DNA of 64,000 nucleotides from the NCBI GenBank assembly GCA_018340375.1, contig JAFFJZ010000071.1, positions 186,001 through 250,000 of the forward strand. The letters run 5' to 3'. Below the pieces are notes generated by a model. That model worked only from the letters and a program-made list of their open reading frames with translations. It did not search any database and was not told the origin of the DNA. Made by a program: the position numbers and the translations under genes. Positions 45,601 to 57,600 of this stretch are shown here, piece after piece (the stretch's first letter is position 1; every line of letters starts with the position of its first letter). This DNA is from Gonatopus flavifemur (lineage: Eukaryota; Arthropoda; Insecta; Hymenoptera; Dryinidae).

Positions 45601-48600
45601 TCTATTTGGTTTTTGGATCATGACTACTGGGCTTGACCAGTTACTGTTGGATGGCTCTGTTATATTCCCTTGTCGCATTCTATCTACCTCTATGTGCATG
45701 TGTTGTAGAATTTTTGGTGATGTGTTGTAAGGTTTTTGTTTTTTCGGTTCGTTCTGTTCTAGTTCTATCTTGTGCTTCACTAGTTCTGTGTGTTGTAATA
45801 TGTCCTCTGTGTGTTGTGTAAATCCTTGTCCTATTTCATCTATTTGCTTCCTTTCGTATGCTTTCAATTCTTTCATACCACTAACGGATTCTATTTCTTG
45901 TTTTTGGAGACCCGTTCCGTGTAGCATTCCCTCTCCTTGCTTTTTTTCTAGTATTAGTGCGTTTGGGTTTAATTTTGTGTTCGCTTCCGTTTTTGGCGTT
46001 GGTAATAGTACTTTTCTCTTGCGTGTGCTGTGTTGTTGTGTGATTTCTGTTTTTTCATCTCCCGTCTTAGTGTTTCGTGTTTCGTTTTTCTTCGTTTCTT
46101 TTGTTCTGAGTGTTTATCCTCTTGGTTCTCATTGAATGTGATTGTTGTTTTCATTTTTTTCAAACTGTCTATTCCTAATATGAGTGTGTATTGTGGAGTT
46201 GGTGCTATCCGTATTGTCAGTTCGTATGGTTTCCCCTGTATAATTACTGTTGGTTCGATTGTCCCTATTATCTCAGCTGCCGATCCGTCCGCTGTTATCA
46301 CTGTCACTTTTTCCGGCTTGTGTATTTTTATTCGTTGTTCTTCGGGTATTCCCATGATTTCTATGTTTGCGTATGTATGTGTGGATCCTGTGTCTATCAA
46401 TGCGCTTGTTATTTTATCTCCCATCTGCACTTCTACGTATGGTCTTGGGTCTTGTTCTTTCCTGTCCATCGTAATTATGTGTTCGGGTGTGTTGTGTTCT
46501 TCAAGGGGGTTCCTTCCACCCGTCTTCGCCCCCTTCCCAGTTTTTTTGATTATTCGGGCAATTTATCCTTCAATGTCCTTGTTGACCGCACTTGAAACAT
46601 CCTTTTGGAATTGTTACCGTGTTTGTGTTGGTGTTTTGTCGGGTATTGTTGGGTGTCCGTGTATTCGGATTTTGATTCGTTGTATATTGTACGCTTTGAG
46701 TGTATGTAGGTGTCGGTAGGAGTAGTGGTCTGCCCTGATCTGTTCCTGTCTTGTTGTATGTCTGTGTGTTTTGTCTTGCATTTTGTCTTGTTTTTGTATT
46801 GGTGTTGTGGTAGCTATGTGTATGTGTATTTTGGTTTGACCGTTGGTTTGTGTAATTGTTGTCTGTTGTCCATTCTTGTTTCCCCTGTTCAATTGCTTCT
46901 AGTGTTCTTCCTTCCCTTTCTAATTGTTCAAACGTTTCAAACTCTCCTCTCTTAATGTATAGGTTGTATTCTGATTGTAGATTTTCATATGCTTCACTTA
47001 ACTGTACTTCCAAAGGATATGGTGGCCAAATTTTGTTTAGTATGGTTCTGAACCGTATGAGGAATTTTCTGATTGTTTCGTTTTTTTTGTTGTGTGCATC
47101 TTCCTAGTCTCTCTTCTAATACTCCTACGTAGTTATAGGGGAAGGATGCTTCCTTGAAGTCTCTTCCAAATTGTTGTAAATTTGTCCATTTTGTGTGATT
47201 AAGGGTGTGCCATTCATATGCTGTTTCGTATTTGTGGTGATGATAATAATATTTCTTTGTCTGTGAATGTATATGTATCTTGGTATTGGGCTCATATCAA
47301 TAGAAATTGTTCTGGGTCCTCTGTTTCGTTCCCGCTGAATTCTATGTTCAGGTTCGTTACTGGTGGTCGTGGTTTTCTTTGTGTTCTGTTTCTTGTGCTG
47401 TATGGTTCTATCCTATGTGTGTCATCCAGTATTATCTCTTCTTCACTAGTGTCTGTGTAATTCTGTCTCTGTCCAACTGTGTGTCTATTATTTCATGTGA
47501 AATTCCCACCTCTTCCTGGGTCGGTCTCCATGTCTGTTTCATATCTATCTATTCCGTCTAATGTGTAATTCCCATTTTCATCTATTCGGTTTGTTCTTAT
47601 AACTTTCGGTTCTATGTGTTCTTCTCTATGTGTTCTATGTGTGTTGTTCGATTCGGCTGTATTGGGTTCATTATTATAGTTGGAATCTCTATGTAAAAAA
47701 TTTCTCAACATCGTACTGTTTCTGTCTCTTTCTGGTCGTTCTCGTTGTCTATTTTGTCTTTGTCTTCATCTTTGTTGTACGTTTGGGTGATTGAAATGTT
47801 CTGATGAATGGTTTGTCTCATCGATTAATTTCCGGTTATTTCTTAGAAGACTGTCTTGTGTGAAAGTTCGATTATATTCTGTTTGTGTGGTACCTCTTTG
47901 TCTGTGCTGTGTCCCGTAATCCAAGCTTCTTCTTGTTCTCTGTTCGTGTTGGGTTTCACCCGTTGGGGACCAAACGTCCGTTTTCTCAACACCTCTTCCA
48001 ACGACATTTGACGCTGTCAAATTGATTGTCAAAAAATTTGCGGATGATTATTTTCAATGTAAAATCATCTGAAATTCCAGAATATGGAAGCAGATTCCCG
48101 AAAAAATGCGAACTGGGCATGTTATAACCGTTCAAATAGAAAAAAACACGAATTTTCGATTTCAAAAAATTATTATCAGTTTATTTTCGTCTCGAGTTAG
48201 AGGAGACACATCTAGGGGATGAAATTTCTGCGTCCATGGACCCTAAGCTTCAAAGTATGTGAGATGGTTTTCTGGAATTCAAGATGGCGACACTCAATAT
48301 GGCGGCTAGAAACCAAAATATTTTTACTTTTTCTTATTTCTCGTATTTCAGCAATATTCCTGGATAAATGTGATGTACACACACGTATTATCAGGTTTTT
48401 GGGGTGGCTGATCATGAATCCGGGGTTACATTTGCCAAATTCAATATTGCGGATCCAAAATGGCGGCCTAAAATTGTTGAAACTGTACGATTCCCATGAA
48501 AATCGGGACATGGGGGTTTTTGGGATCCCTGATGACTCATCGAAGGTGAGATTCTATGAATTCGAAATGGCGGTTCGAATATGGCAGCAGAAAGTCTCAA

Positions 48601-51600
48601 TTTTTGTTCCTCCAGTTTTTTGTCAATTTGTCGATATTTCTCTCCTCACATAGATGGATCTGAGTATTCTCCGGATCGCTGAATACAAATTTGGTGTCAG
48701 ATCAGCCAAATTCAATATCGCGGAGCCGATATGGCTTCGGAAGAGTACTGAAATTGTCTCATTTTTGAAGTTTTCCCCACCATCGATGTGTTGATCGCCG
48801 TCACCCAACTCTCACCACGTGGAGGTGAACATTCACGAGAGTTTTCTCTTTTGTTCCAATTTTCCCTTATTTCATTTTTTTTGTGTGTTCTTTATATTTT
48901 TTTCGTGTTTATTCTTGTATTTTCTATTTTTTCTTGAATGTTGTTCGTCCAATTTCTTCCCAAATCCCAGAACTCTTTTTCAGGACTTGTCTCTAATTTG
49001 TGTCGATACAGTAGGAAATAGCACCAAATTCGGTAAAACGATGACGCATGTGGTGTTTTGAAACATGCGGAGCACATTGAATTCATTCAGGAATATTGCT
49101 CAAATACGAAAAATAGGAGAAAGCAAAAATATTCTGGTTTCTAGCCACCATATTGAGTGTCGCCATCTTGAATTTCAAAAAACCATCTCACATACTTCGA
49201 CGCTTAGGGTCCTTTGACGCGGAAATTTCATTCCCTAGATGTATGTCTCCCCTAATTCGAGACGGAAATAAACGGATAATAATTTTTCGCAATCAAAAAT
49301 TCGTGTTTTTTACTATTCAAACGAATATAACATTCCCAGTCCGCAGTTTTCCGAAAATCTGCTTCCATATTCTGAAAGTTCAGATAATTCTACATTGAAA
49401 ATAATCATCCGCAAATTTTTTGACAATCGATTTGACAGCGTAAAATGTCGCTGAAAAAGGTGTTGAAAAAACGGACGTTTGGTCCTCAACAGGTTAATCG
49501 CGCGTATGTCTGTAATCTGTTGATATGTATATTCCGTTGTGTCTATCTCGTCTATTCATTTTGTGTTTCGATTCTGATTCAATTTAAGCTCGATGTTTCG
49601 CTGTGTAATTTCGTTCGTGTGAATTTTCTTGGTGTATGTGTGTATGTGCTACATGTATGATTATATGTGTGCATGTGTATATGTGTGTTTTCCGTTCGTC
49701 TTTTGTATGGTTCCTGTGTCCAATAATATGTGTAGTTATATTCATGATTCTGCCGATTATTCTGTTCAATCTAATTTCTATTCAATATTCCGTGCTATTA
49801 CTTTTGAATTATTCGTCTTTAATTCGAATTGATCGAGGGATTTTAGACTTCGATTTATTCAATCGATCCGTTTATATGTGCTTTCTTGTACTTTGTTTCG
49901 TCTCAGGAATGTTGTTTATGTCTCGTGTCTTTGTATCGCGTCTTATCGCGTCAACGATACTCTACTCCGCGCTCAAGGTTGTTCGCCTTCTTGCTTGTAG
50001 AGTATCGTTCTGTGCGATATGTATGCTTTTCTTCACATACCAGGCTCATTCGTGTGTATGTACGTGTGTTTCTACGATTTCTTTCATGCATGTATACACG
50101 TACACACACGTTTCAATATTTTCCTATGCTTTTAGTAACACATACAATTTTCTTCAAATTTAATAATGTTCCGTTTGGTTCTAGATTGAATTCACTCGGT
50201 TTTTCTTACTATTTATGTCTTTTCTGTTTTTAATCAATTTTTCCTCTTTGTTGTGAATCTAATCTAGATTTTCTCTCTGTTCATAGTTATATGTTGTTTA
50301 GTGTGAACATGAGGGTTCGGATAGGAGTGAATGGATTTCTTATTGTTTGTTCTCGTGTATATGTATGTGCGTGTGTGAATGTGTATGCGCGTTTGTATGT
50401 ATGTATGCGTTCCCGTGTGTCTATGTGTGGGTTCTTCAGGTTGAGCGCCACTATAATGGGGAGACTAAGAACAGAATTTCAGGGAAATGGGGTGTGGAGG
50501 GAGAAACAGAGAGACTGCGAGTATATGTTAGAATAGTAATAAGTATGCACATACTTGTACATCAACAGAGAATTGTACGTACACCAAGTGTAGCTTACCG
50601 GCTAAGAATTGTGTGTGAGTGAGTGTGTATGTGGTGTGTGGGTGATTCGTCTCGTCTTGCTGGATCGGCCGGCCTTGCTTTGTATTGTTTCCTCGGAGTC
50701 GCTTTGAGGGAGGATCTTTGTCGAGAGGCTCGTGACTTGATGGGCTGATCGGTGTTGGTGCTGAATGACCGAAACCTAACTTGCACTGACTTAACTTTGT
50801 ATGTAAGTGTGTAATTGCCTCGTAGGGCACGTGACTACGTGAGACTAAGGAAGTCGTTGCGTAATGAGGGTACGAGAGGAACTGGCCCTTCGCCGTCTTG
50901 ACTCATTACGAATCTCGCCACTGCTACCACCTCCACCTCCTCGTTGGCGCCCCCTTCTTCTCTCTGCCTCTTCTCGTAACGCTCATGTTACAACGGTCTT
51001 TCACACTTCGCAAATTTATAGCAATTCCATTCCCGTCACTTTGCATTAAGGAAACTGTTTAGTTGCATTAACCAAAAATGACATCAAATAAAAAAGTCAC
51101 GTTGCCTGAAGTGAAATATTGTTCGTCTCAACAGAGATTTTTAGTTGAAGCGACTGATATTATGTTGCGACAACTAAATTTTTCAGTTGATGTCGTATTT
51201 CACTAAATTTTTAGTCACGACAACTAAACAGTTTTCTCAGTGTGCAGCCCTGTGTCATATCCCTCTAGCAATCTTGATTCTAGGAAACCAATTGAGTCAA
51301 CCATAGTGAGCTGATAGAATTCACTTATTTACAGTTTCCACCTCTTGACCAGATGAAGGTCATAATGAAGAAACCAGGTAATCACTGTTGCCATCGAAAT
51401 GCCAGATCTGATGGAATTGATCAATCACGTGTTCTAATTGATGAGAATGACCAATTACAACAAGGCAGAGAGTGCTAGATGGCAACAGTGCAGGTATTCG
51501 CTTCGAAGCTTCGTCGAATTTCGATTAGAATAAATCTAGAGACAAGGACGAAATCACACAGCGTATAGGACAGAGCAAAATCAGTTTACATTTCACAAGT

Positions 51601-54600
51601 GACTCAATCACTCAATCGGAAATGCTTACTTGGAGTTTCAAACGATGAGCCTCGATGGGAATGATTTTCAAGACTGGCAATTCTTCGATAAGAACTTTGG
51701 GATGTGATCGTTTGAGACAGTGTTCTCTGGAATCCCATCTTGCACCTTCTAGGTATAATCCATGAACGTAGCAACCCTACAAATAGTTTATGCAGAGAAT
51801 ATGTATTACCATTAGATTGATTGGAGGAATATACATATAATCGATTACCTGTTCGAGTCTCTCTTCGATATCTTCGGGTTTCAAAAATTCAGAAACACTG
51901 GTATACACCAACGAATGATCTAAAGGCCAATGATTCATTCGACATGCTGTTTGTACCAAGGCTGCTAAGTAAGTTTCTGGTATGTGTAATCCGGATAACC
52001 AGATGACTTTTGGTTCTGATGAAGTAGACTGAAATTTAGTGATGATTTGATTAACAATAACATGGGTTTGAATTTTGATCACTTGTGGAAATTTTCGTTA
52101 GTTGCTCGGAACACTATATTTAATCACAGAGTTGGCATTGATGCGCCCAACCTTATTCGCCCATTGGATTCGAGTGGGGTGAACCCACATTGAAAACAAC
52201 CCTTGAAAAAACTACTCAATGTAGGAGGAATCAATTCCATGAAAGTGAGTTCAAATTTGCATCTAAACATTGCAATCAAAAGAATGCATCAAATGCATCA
52301 AATCCATATCGATATCTGAAACTAGTTACCTACTCAGCTGTTTAATTTACAGTGTTTTATTGAGAAAAAAGCAACATGGTCACAACAACTATACTCGTAT
52401 TGTTAAGGACTTATGGTCGCAGTGACTGGAAATTTGGTTACGATAATCAGGAAAACAAAACAAAATCACGGAATGTGAAGAGCGTCCATAACAAGGCACT
52501 TCGGCATTCATTTAGAAGTCATTCCGACATTTATAATCCTTGGATAATGCTCCGTAGAAGGTTCATAATGTCTACTATACGATGTCCTTGAAAATACTTA
52601 TGGACATCCTTTCCCCTCCTATCCAACGACTGAATGGAAGTCCATAGGAAGTCTGTCGGCCCTAAATCAGACGTTCTATGAACGTTCAGAGCATGGACGT
52701 CTGATGGATGTGTAACAAATGTCCTTCTGCTTATTGAGGGAAAATGTTCTCTTGCGACGAGAAAGTAGATTAGGAACACCGTTTTTCTTTCAACACTTAA
52801 CATTCTTATAATCATGAAATATTGATGCAATATTACGTTGCGATTTGTGATATCAAAATATCGCCACAATATCATATTACGATTCGTTGATATCCCAATA
52901 TTTCTGCAGTATAGAATTGTGATTCATCAGGTGCGCAACTAAGTTCTCGCTGTTTGTCAATAGATAGCTCTAGTAGTAAGTGCTGATCGATTTTGACATA
53001 TCCTAAACGTCATGTATCAAGCTTAGACATATGATAAACAAACCGCGTTGACACGTTAGTGATTTTGTTCTGGCGTCATATACTTTTGATTGTATGGAAG
53101 TGTCTGATTTTGTGCCAAATAATCGTCATTTGCGGGACGTGTTGATTTTCTCTTATCATTCGAAGAAAACGGCGGCTGAAGTGCATTCAGAGGTGCAAAA
53201 AGTTTACGGAGATACTGCTCTAAGTGAAACAACGTGCTGTGATTGGTTTCGGCGCTTGAAAGACGGTAATTTCTATGTTGTCGACCGTCCGCGTGAAGGA
53301 AAGCCAGAAAAAATCGGAGATGTTGAACTAGAGGCATTGGCTGATGAGGATCCGTGCTGAACGCGGAAACACCTCGCTCCGGCATTAGGAGTTACCCGCC
53401 ATTAGAATATCGCAGCAATATGATGTGCTATGTGGGGGATGGTAGCGGTAGACTCAAGTCTCATCTACAGTGATAAAATGACGCACAAACTCCTCTTCAT
53501 TCCTTCTGAAACATTCAGAGTGTTGTTGAGAAATTCGTATCCGAGTGTGTTTTTGTTCCATTGTTAGCAAATACGGCACCCATTTTGCACACAACTTTCC
53601 GTAACCCAAAACTTCAGTTTAAGTATAATGCATTCTGCCTAATGAGATGCCTAGAGCTTTTATCAAATTTCTGTTGGTTCATCGACGATCTTTCATAATC
53701 ATATCCTGTATGTTTGAATATTTTCTGGTATTTATGCACTTTTTGAACTTCCTTCATGTACATCGTCTTTGAGACTTGTATGACTTACTCTCAAATGCAG
53801 TGACTCCAGAGTTGGATTGAGAAATTCTGTTTCCCTTTCCAACGCACGTCCAACGGAAGATAAGTGATAGGTGCCAGTCCAATGTTTATCTTCTGTTACA
53901 CGTTGATTGAAGAGGGAAACAAAATTCCTCAATCCGACGTTCAGTACCTCATCTTTCTACTGTTCTAATTGGAGCTGAAGAATTCTTACACACTTTTCAC
54001 AGACGTTCATCAATTTGTTTCGGTGCTAAGTCTTCCAAAATTAAGAATTTTATTACGTTACGGTATTCCATTTTGTCCATTGTGAAAACATACTGTGACA
54101 CGTCAATTTTGAAAAGGTGCAAATATATTAACGATTTGACAGATGTAATGAAACTTATTTCTAACACACGTATTCATAAAAAAAACAGCCTTGTGAAAAT
54201 AGCTAAAATTGAAACGGCGCAGTACTGGTAAGGTTGTATTTGCCAGACCTCGGCAGAGAAAACTGTGCCTACTCAGGATCATTACTGTTCCTTAACTGGC
54301 ACCAACTGTCAGATGGATTCCTCACGGTATTGGTTCGCATAGACAGACAGTCTTGGGCCAGTGTCAAATCAATACTGTTTGGAGAATAACTAGTTTGTGA
54401 AGAAACGATACCGGAATCAGAGTTTGCTGCATAATGAGGGGCGACTGGAAGACCGTACTGCATCAGTATCGGTTCATCGTTGTTTAAATACAAAATGGGT
54501 AGCAAACCGGGGTTCTACTGATCTTTCCAAGAACATGATCAGTCTGATGAGACAACACTGAACAAGTACTAAGCCAGAGTTGGTATGATCATTCAATGAG

Positions 54601-57600
54601 TTAGATAGACAATGAGATGCCAGTGGTGGTTGAGCACTGGTGGACTACGGAGTCCGTAGGGGAATGACGTTAAAATCATGGTGGTGGAAATTCGGCTATT
54701 GTGGTGAGTCAAAGCTGTACCAGTACAGAGCCGAGACAGGACATAGGTTTTGCCAACGCTTTTCGATCAGGAAATTGAATTGCCAGGGGTACTCGACCGC
54801 GGATATTTTTGTCAATAGATATGCAGTTGCAGATTTTTCTTTTGCGAATATGAAATCGTGACATGCCAATAGGCAAGAAAAGAAATTCCAATCTCCACGA
54901 ACGGTGAGCTTACTGAGAACCTTAGGAAGGTGAACTAATCTATCCTGAATCAATGGTAGAAAATTGGAATTGTGGCTTATTTCATGATATCTAGGCCTGA
55001 AAAAATATGCACTTATTCGAATGTTAGGAACACAAACCCATGATGTATATTGTTCTATCCTCTTCTCGAAATGATTGATCCATGTCGCTAAACTCTTTTT
55101 GGTATCAGGTGCTAGTTCCGCCCATTCTTTAGGCAAAGTACCATTGTAGAGAGCTACCGATATACTATCCAGAGTCGAGTCCATTCCAATTTCACCTGCA
55201 ATAGCCTGTGGATACAACATTATGAATTAGGTGATGTCACGTATGAGTTGAAAACTATGAATGTAATTAGCTGTGAGAAAACCATTTTCAGCTACCACAG
55301 ATGGATTTGTCTTGCCACAGCAAAATTTTTGACTTCATCAACAGAAGTTTGGATGGTGCTAGTGAGTCAATATTCACTAGCAATGACTAGAATTCAGTTG
55401 ATGCAGTTGTAAATTCCTTTCCATGCATGGATCTACACGGAAAAGATGTTGGTGAGTCGTTGAATCTCATTGAATGGGTGTCCCAGTTGAAAATTACCGG
55501 ATGCATGATCAAATTGGCATGCAGACTCAGTTCAGTCTTCACTCAAGACCCGTATTATTATTCAAGAACCTGCCCGGGACTAGAGCTGTGCGTTAATCGA
55601 TTAATCGACGAAATGATTGACCGGAATTCACCGATTGATCGATTAATTGTAAAAGCCGTCAACCGAAATGTTCCGATCAATCGATGAATCGTTGACAATT
55701 GACCGTTCTAATTGATCCATCGATCAACCGCACAGCCCTACCCAAGACCCGTGAGGTTTCCACTTGGAACCATTCGGGCTTCAGGTTGATGAGAACCTGA
55801 AAGGTTCCCAGTATTAACTGAATGGTCTTGGGCGGAGAGCTTGTGGGCTGCGGTGCGGGACTCTCCAGGGTGATACGAGTTCTGAGTGGGAAATGACTGA
55901 TCCCTGGTAGGGATCTGAGTTCAAATACGAATCCAGCCATTCTATCCATCCGGGGATTTTGAAAAGTTGGTTCTGATAACTCGTTAATCGAAATAAATCT
56001 ATATTCCCCACTCATATTACTTGCTGTAAACGAGGTTAAAATATCAATCATAGTTATGTTTCTTATCATCTCTCCACAGCCAGAGTCGGAAAATGATTCC
56101 TCTTTTCTTCCCACATATGGGAGATCAGGAAATTCGCGCCATTCCGAGGGGCAGAAGAGGAGCTGTGTACTCTTTCTTCCTTACTCGAAGTGGTAGAAAG
56201 CGCCTTATCTTTCATATGTAGGGGGAGAAGGGGAATCACTTTCGCACTCAGGAGACTACCTTGAATATTGCTGCCTAGTTAGACTACCTGGATCTTTGAG
56301 AAATTATGAAATTTTCAAAAGAGAATATGGGGTTTTCAAAAGTTCATGAGACTTTTGGGACATGCTTTCAAGTTCCGAAAATAACTTTCTAAAGTGATAA
56401 TTTCGCAAGAGTATCTCCTACTCTTTTTGGAATTGCATTGAAATCAGAAAGAATTTTGAGAACAGAAAACCATCTGGGTCTTCAAATCACCAGTCAGTCT
56501 GTGGAGGGTTATCTTGCACTGGCCGAAACTGAAAATTCAACGAAAAAAATAGCACCCTCACATTCAAATGATGCACCTCATTGATCGAATTTTCATCCAT
56601 ACCTTGCCCAAATTCGCCAACGTTCTTCTCATAACTCTGATCAATTTATTGAATCTATCTAATTCTTGGAACAAAACTATCGCAGATGGTGTTATGATGG
56701 TGAAATTTTTCTCAGTCCTGCGGACATTGTATTCGCTAGGTACTTTTGCTAGTATTTCGTTTGCTACGTTGTCGATGAATTCTTCTTTGCTCTGTCCGAT
56801 ACCCCCAATTTCTGTTAAGCAACGAGTGATTGTTTTGATTTTTTGGATGATATGAATAAACAAACTCGTTATAAACTCACCGGTCTGTGGTTGCGATTCT
56901 ATCAAATTTTTCCATATTTCTTTAGCGGCTTGAGTGAAAAATCCGATTTCAGCGTTGGGGTGAAGTCCAAAGACTTCAGCGGTATTCACGAGTGGCAGAG
57001 CTTCTATGAAATCCATGTAATCATCGCAAGATCCTCGTTTGAGAGGTATCACGTAATCCACGATATCGTTTTTGTAGAAATGGAACGGTTGGAAAGTGTC
57101 GAACAGGAAGTCTCCAAAATATTCATCTATGTAAATTTTGGAAACCCGACGATCGTAGTTGTCGATTATTCTTCCCCCATACATCACCTAATCCACAATT
57201 GAACCCAACAATGTTTGTTATATTGTTGTATTTGTTATATTGATAAAAACAAAACTTACTTCACCAATAAGATACTTCAAACTGTTCCATGGTATTCTCG
57301 AATCCTTGTAATGTAAAGTTTTGCTCAAATAAGTATCCAGTATGATAGTGCAAACATTAAAATCTGATTCATTGAAATCATAATTTATATTCCATCCAAT
57401 TTTATCATATTTTCTTCGTTCCTGGAAAAAAAAATAATTACCAACAGTTTCACAATCGATGTTTTTCAGGAATTGATGAGATCTTCTCTTATATTTTTAT
57501 TACCTGCAACACAGCATGATAAAACGCTAAAACGTAGATCATATCTTTATAAATAGGATGATCACAACTCTCCAAGACTCGTGGTTGCATTTTGAAGTAA

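Larger units (their letters stand above)
43398..48010 (-). mobile_element. Second Gypsy-type retrotransposon, in the last DNAH10 intron
   Basis: Gag, protease, RT, RNase H and integrase ORFs follow each other on the minus strand, same strand as DNAH10. The leader and gag start are separated by the TTAA element at 47959-49493, and the T/G-rich plus strand continues to about 50600, where the 5' part probably lies. I could not find paired LTRs. The coding strand is strikingly A/C-rich. Scattered stops show it is dead, but catalytic motifs are kept. Confidence 0.85.

Noticed and set aside
46030..46719. 229-aa plus-strand ORF, Cys/Val/Ser-rich with membrane-like stretches
   Set aside because: It is antisense to the protease and gag of the Gypsy-type element. 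The hydrophobic look comes from the T/G-rich strand.
49636..50163. 175-aa plus-strand ORF with membrane-like stretches
   Set aside because: Composition effect of TGTGTATG-rich DNA; no family motif and no conserved start context.
54696..55037. Extension of the DNAH10 exon frame by 114 codons
   Set aside because: It follows the donor TGG|GTTTGT and has no dynein similarity, whereas the next exon (52028) continues the family sequence exactly.
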